From a virus, in IMG/VR virus record IMGVR_UViG_3300047994_000594, positions 1-28,841 of that record: DNA of 28,841 nucleotides; one strand, given 5' to 3'. The position numbers and the translations under genes were made by a program. The notes beneath the pieces were generated by a model. It was not told where the DNA came from. It saw only the letters and a list, made by a program, of their open reading frames with translations, and ran no database searches. Positions 8,656 to 16,141 of the stretch are shown here, piece after piece. Each line of letters opens with the position of its first letter. Positions within the stretch are counted from its first letter, which is position 1.

Positions 8656-9888
8656 TCACCATTCGACCAGCACCAGCCCCGCACCGCCCTGCCCGCCAAG
8701 CCCGGCACCGGCGCCCCCCGAGCCGCCACCGCCGGGCGCCGTCCCGCCATTACCGTCAACCGCCCCTACCGCGCCCGGGGCGCCTGCGCCGCCATACCCC
8801 GCGCCGCCGCTGCCGCTTACCCAGTCGCTCCCGGCCTGAAACGCAGCACCGCCGGCGCTACCAATCAGCGAAAGCGCACCACCCGACCCATTCCCGCCAG
8901 ACGTGCCGCCGCCGCCGCCAGCACTGGAACTGCCATTGCCGCCAGCGGCGCCACCCGTCGCCGTCGCCAAACTGCCAAAGCTCGATGATCCTCCGGTTGT
9001 TCCAGACCCGGCGCCGCCATTTCCCACCGTCACCGCAAAAGACTCGCCAGGCGCTACAGGAAAGAACCCTTCGCAATAGCCGCCGCCCGCGCCGCCGCCG
9101 CCGCCGGTGCCAAATCCGGCGCCCCCGGACCCACCGCCACCCCAGATCCGCAGCCGCACCGCCTGCACACCGGCAGGCGCCGTCCAAATCCCCTGGTTCG
9201 CCGGCGTAAAGGCGGCCAGATTGCGCGTCCCCGGCGACAATTGCGGCAGCTTCCAAGTCACGAACGGCGCCGCTGCAATCGGCATGATGTTCCCGGCCGC
9301 AATGCTGGTCTGCCCATAGTAAACGCTGATGATATACAGTCCCGCCCAGCCCGCATCGACCGACGGAGTTTCCTGCTCGCCAGACGGCCCCGGCGGCCCC
9401 GCCTTCATCTGCACCTGCACTTGCTGCAGCCGCTGCGTGTTCTGCGCCGTGCCGCTATTTCCAGGTCCACTATAAGGCTGCGCCGGATTGCTCGCGTTAT
9501 AGTAAGGCAAAACTACCGGGGTCGCATCGGTCTCCAGGAGACTCGCCTCAATCAGGTAATTGATCGCCTGACCGGGCAGCGTCGGCGCCGTGGCCGTAAA
9601 ACTCGCCGGCGACAGGCTCACCCCCATCCGCACCAGCGGCAGCGCCTCTGCCGCCAGCGACCCGAAGGCCGTCGTATCGACCACGCCAAACTGCGTGATG
9701 CTGCCGGCGCCCACCACAACCGACATCGATTGCGGCGCTGTCGGTATGCAAACAAGCCCATCGGCGACAACGTTCGTTCCCAGTGTCGCCTGCGCCAGGT
9801 AGCCAAGCGCCACCATGATATTACGCTCGGTGCCGAGCAAATCCGTATCCAGCGGTATCCCGCCGGGATAGACGATCTGTCTGTCCAC
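8656..9888 (-). CDS. Glycine-rich tail fibre / adhesin
   Basis: 410 residues starting at GTG 9888 (VDRQIVYPGGIPL). AGAGG lies 10 nt upstream, and DRQIVYPG is the usual beginning of this fibre type. An ATG at 9969 gives a longer reading frame but lacks a binding site. Residues about 1-230 are a conserved virion-proximal domain (ERNIMVALGYLAQATLG). A short collagen-like GPPGPSG follows near residue 165. Residues about 235-410 begin with WTAPAGVQAVRLRIWGGGG and become glycine runs, the arrangement of glycine-rich adhesins whose tips fold as packed polyglycine helices. Predicted role: receptor recognition at the tail tip. The DNA of the glycine segment (8660-9160) is very GC-rich and repetitive and is a likely site of recombination or replication slippage. 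Confidence 0.78.
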   Translation of the reverse strand: MDRQIVYPGGIPLDTDLLGTERNIMVALGYLAQATLGTNVVADGLVCIPTAPQSMSVVVGAGSITQFGVVDTTAFGSLAAEALPLVRMGVSLSPASFTATAPTLPGQAINYLIEASLLETDATPVVLPYYNASNPAQPYSGPGNSGTAQNTQRLQQVQVQMKAGPPGPSGEQETPSVDAGWAGLYIISVYYGQTSIAAGNIMPIAAAPFVTWKLPQLSPGTRNLAAFTPANQGIWTAPAGVQAVRLRIWGGGGSGGAGFGTGGGGGAGGGYCEGFFPVAPGESFAVTVGNGGAGSGTTGGSSSFGSLATATGGAAGGNGSSSAGGGGGTSGGNGSGGALSLIGSAGGAAFQAGSDWVSGSGGAGYGGAGAPGAVGAVDGNGGTAPGGGGSGGAGAGLGGQGGAGLVLVEW

Positions 9889-9970
9889 GATGCCAGTACC
9901 TCTCTCAAAGGTTTCAGCCGTAGCAGGGCTGCTCTGCAACCCGCCGCGCCCAACGCGACTGCCGCTCATA

Positions 9971-10005
9971 GCCGGCCGGTTGGCCGAGGCCCACCGGCGG
10001 CCGGT
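9971..10005. repeat. GC-rich imperfect palindrome in the gpI-fibre gap
   Basis: In the 132-bp gap upstream of the fibre gene, CCGGT at 9976-9980 can pair with ACCGG at 9993-9997. Flanking CCGG blocks (9972-9975 and 10001-10004) extend the stem with bulges. It could be an attenuator or RNA-stabilising hairpin between baseplate and fibre genes. No T-run follows on the minus strand, so a simple intrinsic terminator is unlikely. The rest of the gap shows only the fibre gene's ribosome binding site. Confidence 0.35.
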
Positions 10006-10020
10006 ATTAAACGAAACCGT

Positions 10021-10701
10021 TCAGTTCGCGATATTCATCCACGCGATACTTGCTGTCGGCAGCAGCTTGGTGACGGTCGTCTGTATATCGGCATCGCTTA
10101 CCACGGTGCTCAACATCGACAGATCGCCATAATACGGCAAGCCGCCCGTTCCATAACCTGCCAGCAGAGCAATTCCACCGCCCGCAGGCCGATATGCAGT
10201 GACGAAAACCTGATACGGCAGCGCCAGAGATCCCCATCCGCCCGCACCAGGCACAAGTATCTCCGAACCTCCCACGACGGTCTGGCCGCCATAGCAAAGC
10301 CCGCCGACGCTATAACCGCCCGTGTCGCTCGGCCGCGCCGGTTCGAACACCCGCGGCGGCCGTCCGGTGAGCTCCGTCAAAGCCAGCACCAAAGCCGAGC
10401 GTGTGGCACGCGGGCGCAGCAGTTCCTGACTTATCCGGGCCCGGAACAACCCATCAGCCTCGGCATTGCGTCGCGGCAGCGCCATCCCAAAGAAATCGGT
10501 GCTGATGAGATCCAGAAAGCCACCGCTCGCGGTAGCAATGCGCGCCTGCGCCTGCACCGTCTGCGCCAGGCTGTAGATCGCCGACCAGCCTGTTCCCAAC
10601 CCCACCAACACTGCCTGCAACAACGGCGACGTATCGCCAAACCAGCGTGCCGGCAGCACTGCCTGCATGCGTGCCGCCATATCGTCACTATCGCCGATCA
10701 T
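10021..10701 (-). CDS. Baseplate/tail protein, gpI- or YmfQ-like
   Basis: 226 residues. The N-terminus (DDMAARMQAVLPARWFGDTSPLLQAVLVGLG) and the conserved PRATRSALVLALTELTGRPPRVFEP segment near residues 95-125 fit P2 gpI / Mu gp48 (YmfQ-type) proteins. These sit at the outer baseplate between gpJ and the fibres. The Gly/Tyr-rich middle (GGYSVGGLCYGGQTVVGG) is typical of the variable part of this family. The ATG at 10701 is separated from the gpJ stop by one base (TGACATG), the same arrangement as between gp25 and gpJ, so translation is probably coupled. Assignment leans on gene order as much as on sequence. Confidence 0.65.
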   Translation of the reverse strand: MIGDSDDMAARMQAVLPARWFGDTSPLLQAVLVGLGTGWSAIYSLAQTVQAQARIATASGGFLDLISTDFFGMALPRRNAEADGLFRARISQELLRPRATRSALVLALTELTGRPPRVFEPARPSDTGGYSVGGLCYGGQTVVGGSEILVPGAGGWGSLALPYQVFVTAYRPAGGGIALLAGYGTGGLPYYGDLSMLSTVVSDADIQTTVTKLLPTASIAWMNIAN

Positions 10702-10702
10702 G

Positions 10703-11824
10703 TCAGTTCACCACCACCGAAGCCGCAATGATCACACCATTCACCGGCGCGGCCACGTCCGCGGTTCCGCCATTGATCGTCGTGCCAACAACGCTCACGA
10801 CCGACGGGTCAGCACCATGTCCCAGCGCATCGAGTTTCGAAATCGCCAGCGTTCCTCCCATCGGCAGCCCAGAAATCCACGCCAACACCGACTGCTGCGC
10901 CGAGTTGGCAACCGCCGCTCCGGTCAGCGGATTGGACGTCTCCAAATTCATGCTCACTGCCACATGCACCACCACCGGCGGCGTCACCGCATAGGTCGAG
11001 CCAAGCGGCCGAACTTGCTCGACCGCCGCTTGCACGTCACTGATCAACGCCGCCGGCGGATTTCCCGTGCCGTCATCGACAGCGACCACGAAATGCCCCG
11101 GCAAAGCATTGCCCGATCCGTCCTGGTTTTCCACAATGCTGTAACGAAGTCCCTGCTGCACAGCGAGGATGGCATTGCTCACCGCAAGCCTGGTAGCCAG
11201 TGGCAGGCTGTTGATATAGGCCTGGAACCGCAACCGCAATGCCGCGTCACTCTCAGGATCGACACCACCCACGAAAGCCGCCGCATTGTTCACCGTATCG
11301 ACGCCAGCGATCGCCGAATTCAGCAAACCGACGGCTCCAGCTAGCACGTTGCCGGCACTACCAGCCACCAATGCCTGCACCGGTACATCAACAGAGGCAA
11401 GCTGCGCCGGCAAGCTATAGCCCACCACACCATTCGTCACCATGCACGATGCGCTCGCCACGACAGTAAAACTCTGCGTGCCATCCACTGTGCGAACCAC
11501 TGTTCCCACCGGCACGAAAGCGTTCAGACCCACGGTATAGCGTGCGAAAGTCACAATGCCGTTCGCCGGCGCCCCCGGCAACCGAACCAGTGAAAAATCC
11601 GCCATCCAGCTATCCAGATCCGGCCCGTTACTGGTCGATGCGCGTGTCATCGACAGTACTTGCAGGATCAGCCACTGCATCCAAAGCGCTACAGAAGCAC
11701 TTGCCTCCAGCACCGCACGCAACACACTGCCCACCGACAAATCGATAAGCTGCTGCGCCCCACCCTGCACGGCAGCAGCCATCTGCTGTACTAAGGTAGA
11801 AAAACCGTTGAGGGGCAGGAGCAT
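10703..11824 (-). CDS. Baseplate J-like protein
   Basis: 373 residues, the usual length for P2 gpJ / Mu gp47. The Baseplate_J signature is clear: an N-terminal helical part, then DLDSWMADFSLVRLPGAPANGIVTF near residues 70-95, VPVGTVVRTVDGTQSF near 105, and GGVDPESDAALRLRFQAYI near 188, the conserved helix of the family. A C-terminal beta domain contains VVVHVAVSMNLE. It forms wedges of the baseplate around the hub. The gene starts one base after the gp25-like stop and ends one base before the next start, inside a tightly coupled baseplate operon. Confidence 0.9.
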   Translation of the reverse strand: MLLPLNGFSTLVQQMAAAVQGGAQQLIDLSVGSVLRAVLEASASVALWMQWLILQVLSMTRASTSNGPDLDSWMADFSLVRLPGAPANGIVTFARYTVGLNAFVPVGTVVRTVDGTQSFTVVASASCMVTNGVVGYSLPAQLASVDVPVQALVAGSAGNVLAGAVGLLNSAIAGVDTVNNAAAFVGGVDPESDAALRLRFQAYINSLPLATRLAVSNAILAVQQGLRYSIVENQDGSGNALPGHFVVAVDDGTGNPPAALISDVQAAVEQVRPLGSTYAVTPPVVVHVAVSMNLETSNPLTGAAVANSAQQSVLAWISGLPMGGTLAISKLDALGHGADPSVVSVVGTTINGGTADVAAPVNGVIIAASVVVN

Positions 11825-11825
11825 G

Positions 11826-12194
11826 TCAAGCGCCTACCTGGAACGACAGCACCTGCGTCGTCCCGAGCGTGGAGTCGACATAGCGAATCTGCACAATCAC
11901 GCTCCCATCAGCAGCAGTCTGCACATCGATCAGCGGCTCGGGAGTTCGCGACACCGCAGACTCCTTGAAAATCTGGCTGCGAATGGCGGCCCTGATGGCC
12001 AGCACGTCCACCGGCATGCCGACAAACCGCGCAAGTCCCGCGCCATAATCAAGCTGCCAGATATAGTCGCCAGGATTGGTCAGCAACCGCCGCAACACGC
12101 GCTGCTGCCCAAGCATCGTATCCGCAGCCAGCGCAATATCGCCCGTCGAGCTCGCAGACAGATCAGCGCCCCAAACCAGGCTCGCATCCTGCAT
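11826..12194 (-). CDS. gp25/gpW-like baseplate wedge protein
   Basis: 122 residues. The start is ATG at 12194 with GGAGG 5 nt upstream; an upstream TTG at 12206 overlaps that site. The sequence carries the gp25 family pattern: an early DIALAADTMLGQQRVLRRLLTNPGDY, then YGAGLARFVGMPV, a helix, and a C-terminal beta hairpin (GSVIVQIRYVDST). The family forms a conserved component of contractile baseplates next to gpJ. Upstream is an 92-bp gap containing a REP-like palindrome; downstream gpJ follows after one base. Confidence 0.88.
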   Translation of the reverse strand: MQDASLVWGADLSASSTGDIALAADTMLGQQRVLRRLLTNPGDYIWQLDYGAGLARFVGMPVDVLAIRAAIRSQIFKESAVSRTPEPLIDVQTAADGSVIVQIRYVDSTLGTTQVLSFQVGA

Positions 12195-12210
12195 CCGTGC
12201 CTCCAAAAAC

Positions 12211-12236
12211 GTAGCGCGGATTGCTTATCCGCCCCC
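12211..12236. repeat. REP-like palindrome, GCGGAT/ATCCGC family, copy 1
   Basis: GCGGAT at 12216-12221 and ATCCGC at 12227-12232 pair around TGCTT, preceded by GTAGC. It resembles the element at 23161-23185 (GTAGGGCGGAT..ATCCGCCC). It lies between the gpV-like and gp25-like genes. Confidence 0.7.
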
Positions 12237-12286
12237 TATGAAATCCCAACGATTGCACGACAACAACCAATCACCAGCACGGCCGG

Positions 12287-12811
12287 TCAATCCGTCGGCG
12301 TAGGGGGCGTCTCCGACGGCGGATGCACATGCTCATTGTAATGTCCGCGCAACCGAGACAATGCACCCTCGCCGTCGTACACGTCGCCACTGACATGCAA
12401 ATCCCCAGTGTGGCTCCAGGACGGCGCAGAGCTCGCAATCGAACCATCATTTAGCAGCTTGAGAAAACTCCCCGACTTATGCACCAGCCACAACTCGCCG
12501 CTCGCCGCAGCCGGCGGCCGCGTGGTGTTCGACCACAAACGCCCCACCACGATCCCGTGCTCTGCATCGCCTTCTTGCCAAATGACAACAACCTGATCCC
12601 CCGGCGAAGGCGGACACGCCAACCCCCAACCGTTCCCAACCCAACTCGCGGCCACAGGCAGCCAGCCGGACAACACGCCCTCCGGCTGAATCTGCACGCG
12701 TACCGTAGCCGCCACGTTATCGACCGAGGTCACGACAGCCAGCCTAGGCTGCGCCCATCCCTGATCCAGCCGTGACGCATGAGCCTTGATCAGATTGAGG
12801 AAGCTATCCAC
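12287..12811 (-). CDS. Baseplate assembly protein V (central spike)
   Basis: 174 residues. Residues about 20-95 form the gpV OB-fold (RLAVVTSVDNVAATVRVQI, then PSPGDQVVVIWQEGD and GIVVGRLWS). Residues 105-155 look like the beta-prism spike (SGSFLKLLNDGSI, GDLHVSGDVYDGEG). The end has HYNEHVHPP with an HxH at residues 161-163. In P2-like spikes HxH binds an iron ion at the membrane-piercing tip. Start is GTG at 12811 with GAGGG 7 nt upstream, inside the 3' end of the hub gene (22-bp overlap), so translation is coupled. The protein ends in a short Pro/Thr tail. Confidence 0.88.
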   Translation of the reverse strand: MDSFLNLIKAHASRLDQGWAQPRLAVVTSVDNVAATVRVQIQPEGVLSGWLPVAASWVGNGWGLACPPSPGDQVVVIWQEGDAEHGIVVGRLWSNTTRPPAAASGELWLVHKSGSFLKLLNDGSIASSAPSWSHTGDLHVSGDVYDGEGALSRLRGHYNEHVHPPSETPPTPTD

Positions 12812-13830
12812 GCCGGCACCCTCGCCCTCACATGCTGCGTAAACCCGTGCGCGAACGACAGCCGCCGTTCCACATCAGAAATAATATAGAGCCCATCAAA
12901 ATCCGTTCCGGTATCCGATAGTGCCAACCCCATGCGCGGCTGCATCGTCAACTCGCCAGGCAACTCCACATCGACGCACAAGGCATGTTGCGCCATTTCG
13001 CCCAGCACACGCTGGGCAATGCTTTGCGCCACGTCAGCCGTCACGTTGGGCCGCACGATCACATAATCCGGGCTACCGCCGGCGCCGCCACCCAGCGTCG
13101 CAGTCTGCGATATCGACGTCTGTCCGCGGCAATCCCAACTCCTCACAGCAACCGATAACGCGCCCTCCAAGCTGAGCGTCCGCTCCAGCCGCAACGACAC
13201 GCAGTCACCCGGCGTCAACGCCACAGTCGTCATGGCAGCAGGAGGCATAAAATTCAGCACTTGCCGATCGACCCACACATCAAAACCCTCCTGGTCGGCC
13301 AGCCGCGTCAGCAAATCCCACTCGGTCGTAAACCGTCCATGCTGGTCCAACGTCGTCCGCGCATGCTGACCCTGAAAGTTCCTCCCCACCGGCAGCGACG
13401 TTGCAGTCACGTTGGGCGTCAGCCCCTGCCGGGTTGCCAGCAGCGTCGCGATATCGCTCGCCGTCTGATTCTGAAAAGTCTCCTGCGTACGAGCCTCGAT
13501 GAACAAGGCGGTCAGGTCCCGCCCATCCACGCTCACCTCACCACGGATAGGATCGATTTCGACAAAATCGGCCTGTCCCAGCAGCATCGGAACCCAAGCC
13601 CCGTCCAGGCCGAATTGAATCCCGATCTGCAACGGGCCAGACGACCAAACCGCAGCCCGCGATACATCGAGCGCCAAGCGAAGCCGAAATCGGTTTGCTG
13701 CCAGATGGCTATTGCTACAAACCTCGGCCTCGATGACGCCGCCCACCGCCACGCCATTGACACTAATGGCAGCGGCAGGCGCGCGCGCGTTACTGCTGGC
13801 CAATGCCACCTCCGGCCGACAGATCGACAT
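12790..13830 (-). CDS. Baseplate hub, late-control gpD-like
   Basis: 346 residues, the normal size for the P2 gpD / T4 gp27 hub family. Supporting features are an N-terminal beta domain (ISVNGVAVGGVIEAEV, NRFRLRLALD), a central DGRDLTALFIEARTQETF with a following helix (SDIATLLATRQGLTP), and WDLLTRLADQEGFDVWVDRQ near 185. The C-terminal QPRMGLALSDTGTDFDGLY and YIISDVERRLS are typical of the family. The hub trimer joins the tube to the spike. The ATG at 13830 is used here, but a TTG at 13803 has GGAGGT five bases upstream and may be the true start. The 5' end overlaps the LysM-like gene by 41 bp. Confidence 0.85.
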   Translation of the reverse strand: MSICRPEVALASSNARAPAAAISVNGVAVGGVIEAEVCSNSHLAANRFRLRLALDVSRAAVWSSGPLQIGIQFGLDGAWVPMLLGQADFVEIDPIRGEVSVDGRDLTALFIEARTQETFQNQTASDIATLLATRQGLTPNVTATSLPVGRNFQGQHARTTLDQHGRFTTEWDLLTRLADQEGFDVWVDRQVLNFMPPAAMTTVALTPGDCVSLRLERTLSLEGALSVAVRSWDCRGQTSISQTATLGGGAGGSPDYVIVRPNVTADVAQSIAQRVLGEMAQHALCVDVELPGELTMQPRMGLALSDTGTDFDGLYIISDVERRLSFAHGFTQHVRARVPAWIASSI

Positions 13831-13975
13831 CAGGAATGGACAGCGTCACCAAGCCTTGCAGAAACGGATCCAGTATGTCGTTGGCCGCCGCAATGCGCAC
13901 CCATTGCGTCGCATCGTCAAGATAGACCGACGCAACCTGAAACAGATTGCCGCCAGCCACTGTCACCATGCGCAT
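13790..13975 (-). CDS. LysM-like tail protein X analogue
   Basis: 61 residues from the ATG at 13975, which overlaps the upstream stop by one base (TGATG). VAGGNLFQVASVYLDDATQ, then IAAANDILDPFLQGLVTLSIP has the LysM-like pattern of P2 gpX, where a small LysM fold sits between hub and tail. It lies immediately before the gpD-like hub, as gpX does in related clusters. A reading frame extends upstream to 14032 but duplicates coding sequence of the neighbour. Confidence 0.75.
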   Translation of the reverse strand: MRMVTVAGGNLFQVASVYLDDATQWVRIAAANDILDPFLQGLVTLSIPDVDLSAGGGIGQQ

Positions 13976-14652
13976 CAGTTGGCCTCCGCCAAATTGGCCA
14001 TAGCCCGTCCAACGTATCCCTGAGCCGAGCACAATTGTGCCAACGTGCCCGATGCACGCACCGCAGTCGCCAGATCGCTCGAACCAAGTCCAGCCTCAGC
14101 GCCGACAATTTTTTGGGAAATCGTACCCTGCGCGGCGCTCAGGGTGGCCGCGGCCGCCGCAGCAGCAGAGGTGCCAGATGTCAGTGCACCCGTCGCACTC
14201 GTCGCCGCCAAGGCCGCCGTCACATTAACATAAAGGCCCGCACTCGCAAGATCGGCAGCAATCTCGCCAGCAGCAGAGACCACGAGCGCACCATCCGCCT
14301 GCGCCTCATCGAGCAGAACCTTGCAGGTAATCCTGTATTCGATCCACCACGGGCTCGTATAATCCAGTTGCAGCCGCGCAATCACGACACTGTAGAAAAA
14401 CTGGTCCCAGCTCAGCGGCAACACGTCTCCCGCCGCCCGCATCGCGTCGAGCATGGCCGCACGGGCGCTCGCGTCCGCACCGGATATCACGCCAGACCAG
14501 GCAATATCCGAATCATCTCGCCCCATCGCGTCGATGACACGCACACCACCTGGCAGCTTATGCACCACCAGCGACTGCGTGCCCCCGAACAACACCCGCC
14601 CAGGCACCTCGAAACCTTGAAGTGCTATCGGACCAAGCTGTAATACGACCAT
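13975..14652 (-). CDS. Tail/baseplate protein in the Mu gp43 / gpU position
   Basis: 225 residues. The first 110 are a compact domain: RVLFGGTQSLVVHKLPGGV, RVIDAMGRDDSDIAWSGVI, then an Ala-rich helix and VLPLSWDQFFYSVVIARL. The rest is Ala-rich and helical (ATSATGALTSGTSAAAAAAA). The first domain resembles proteins that lie between the tape measure and hub in Mu- and P2-like phages (gp43 / gpU type), but I cannot assign a firm family. ATG 14652 shares one base with the preceding TGA; a GTG one codon earlier is also possible. Its place upstream of the gpX-like and gpD-like genes supports a hub-proximal role. Confidence 0.55.
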   Translation of the reverse strand: MVVLQLGPIALQGFEVPGRVLFGGTQSLVVHKLPGGVRVIDAMGRDDSDIAWSGVISGADASARAAMLDAMRAAGDVLPLSWDQFFYSVVIARLQLDYTSPWWIEYRITCKVLLDEAQADGALVVSAAGEIAADLASAGLYVNVTAALAATSATGALTSGTSAAAAAAATLSAAQGTISQKIVGAEAGLGSSDLATAVRASGTLAQLCSAQGYVGRAMANLAEAN

Positions 14653-15869
14653 CACCCCCCCACCGTGGCCCCTGGCAGCAGCGCGTTGCGCCGCTGATCA
14701 AATCCTGTCGGCCCGGCCGAGGCCCGGCCGGCCTCGCGGCTCAAATACCGCGACATCCACCGCCCAACCAGCACACCATCCAGAAACACGTCGCCCTGGA
14801 TCGACCCGCCCGCGCCGCCAGCCGCGCCCCCCGAGTTCTCGCCGGCCTCCTGCACCACCTCGTTGCCGGGTGCCGCACTATCCTGCGCCGCCAGTCGCCG
14901 CTGCGGCGCCTCGGTCAAAACCGGAGCAAAGGACGCCGCAGGCGGTACGTTGGACCAGGCCGCCGGCTGAACCGCCGGCGGTCCTGCACCCCGATCCGCC
15001 CCCTCAAAATCGGCACCGGAAACCACGTCCGGCCGCCGGCTCCCAAACACATCCAGCCGAAGCCCCGAAGGCTCAGCATCCAGGCTACAGGCCATCGCTG
15101 GGGCGAAGTAGGCGGCGCCACGTGCAGAGGCGCCAGCCGCAGGGGCAAATGGGGCGGCCACCGGCGGGCCACGCGTGGCAGCAGCCTGCTCAAGCTGACC
15201 CGGCATCCCCGCTGCCGCCTGCGGGCGAACCGGCGGCGCCAACGGCACGCTACGCTCCGCGCCGACCTGCTCCGCCCGCACCATCGACCCGCTTGCCGGT
15301 TGCTCACCAACCGGTGACGCCAACGGCGCGCCCGGCTCGGCGCCGGCCTGCCCAGGCTGATCCGCCACAGACACCACTGGCTGCTGGCGAACGGGCAACG
15401 GCACCCTGTCCAACCGGAATGAATGGAGCACCTCCATCCGCGGCTCAGCTATTGGCGGTTCAGGCAGGTTGGCCTTAATGTCCGTCGCCCGCAGCGCCTC
15501 CGGTGCCGAACCGGCAGCCCCCGATATCAACGCCGGCACCGGCGATGGCGACATCGGCGCAGCCGCAACCACCTGCGGCCGCTCAACCGGCGCCACGCCC
15601 GCGTCACTGCGCTCGCCAGAGCCTGCCTCAGATCCAGGCGCGACCTTGCCGCGCGCCAATTGGCCTGGATTGAGGCTGCCAGCCAAATTCCGCACCGAAT
15701 GCATGACCGTCAGCGCAGCAATACCAGCCTTCTGCAGCCGCTGCACCGATAGCGCACCCGCACCCACGGCGTGCGTCACCGCATCGGCATCGCGCTGCGC
15801 CTTCGCAATGCCCTCCGAAACCCCATCGGCCAGCGCTAGCGAAATGCCAATTTCAAAAGCCTCGGTCAT
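14652..15869 (-). CDS. Short Pro/Ala-rich protein in the tape-measure position
   Basis: 405 residues, probably with the tape-measure role because it lies between the frameshifted tail chaperone and the baseplate genes. The N-terminus (residues 1-60, FEIGISLALADGVSEGIAKAQRDAD) is helical, as in tape-measure proteins. Residues about 75-330 are rich in Pro, Ala, Gly and Gln and probably disordered. They include three tandem 27-residue repeats at 161-187, 188-214 and 215-241, ending ASPV, APPV and AAPF. The last 50 residues (GDVFLDGVLVGRWMSRYLSREAG, then GPTGFDQRR) look conserved. There are no obvious membrane spans, long coiled coils or peptidase domains, unlike most tape measures. The start at 15869 has an ATGA overlap with the upstream stop. 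It may instead be an accessory tail protein, with the ruler missing. Confidence 0.55.
   Translation of the reverse strand: MTEAFEIGISLALADGVSEGIAKAQRDADAVTHAVGAGALSVQRLQKAGIAALTVMHSVRNLAGSLNPGQLARGKVAPGSEAGSGERSDAGVAPVERPQVVAAAPMSPSPVPALISGAAGSAPEALRATDIKANLPEPPIAEPRMEVLHSFRLDRVPLPVRQQPVVSVADQPGQAGAEPGAPLASPVGEQPASGSMVRAEQVGAERSVPLAPPVRPQAAAGMPGQLEQAAATRGPPVAAPFAPAAGASARGAAYFAPAMACSLDAEPSGLRLDVFGSRRPDVVSGADFEGADRGAGPPAVQPAAWSNVPPAASFAPVLTEAPQRRLAAQDSAAPGNEVVQEAGENSGGAAGGAGGSIQGDVFLDGVLVGRWMSRYLSREAGRASAGPTGFDQRRNALLPGATVGG
15147..15389 (-). repeat. Three tandem 81-bp in-frame repeats
   Basis: Residues 161-241 of the tape-measure-slot protein are three consecutive units of exactly 27 residues. 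Units begin RQQP, GEQP and RPQA. Position 13-14 is DQ or EQ-like, and units end LASPV, LAPPV and VAAPF. The units are diverged, so this is an old duplication rather than a recent slippage. Confidence 0.65.
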
Positions 15870-16141
15870 CCATTCCGCCCCCGCAGTACGTCCGCCACCG
15901 CGGCCGCAACCTGCGGCGCCACGGCCCGGCCGATGCCCTCAAGCACGCCAGCCGGCGGTCGGCCCGGTGCACCCAGTTCCGCATCACGCACCGCCGCAGA
16001 CGCGCTCACCACATGCACGCGCCCATTCCGCACGCGCATGCTCACCTCACAAGGTAAGCCGCGCTCACCCAGCCCGGCGCGCATCGCCTCCGCCAGCACG
16101 CCGCCCGCCGAGGCCAGGGCATCCTTCAGCCTCTCGTCCAT
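15866..16141 (-). CDS. Small conserved-type tail protein, function unknown
   Basis: 91 residues from the ATG at 16141, which has GGAGG four bases upstream. The upstream reading frame to 16198 only repeats coding sequence of the chaperone extension. The N-terminus is helical (MDERLKDALASAGGVLAEAM), followed by a short beta region (RVRNGRVHVVSAS) and a C-terminal Ala-rich helix. I do not recognise the family. It overlaps the end of the frameshift product by 16 bp and the next gene by an ATGA, so it is clearly part of the tail operon and translated with it. Confidence 0.6.
   Translation of the reverse strand: MDERLKDALASAGGVLAEAMRAGLGERGLPCEVSMRVRNGRVHVVSASAAVRDAELGAPGRPPAGVLEGIGRAVAPQVAAAVADVLRGRNG

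Noticed and set aside
8660-9160. A possible tandem DNA repeat or CRISPR-like array
   Set aside because: The repetition is GGN codons of the glycine-rich fibre and has no constant repeat or spacer lengths.
9241-10731. A 496-codon plus-strand open frame across fibre and gpI genes
   Set aside because: It is antisense to well-supported genes and rich in Arg/His/Pro, as expected for GC-rich reverse frames; it has no ribosome binding site or recognisable domain.
13261-14643. A 460-codon plus-strand open frame
   Set aside because: It runs antisense through the hub, LysM-like and gp43-like genes, with Arg/His-rich low-complexity sequence and no domain.
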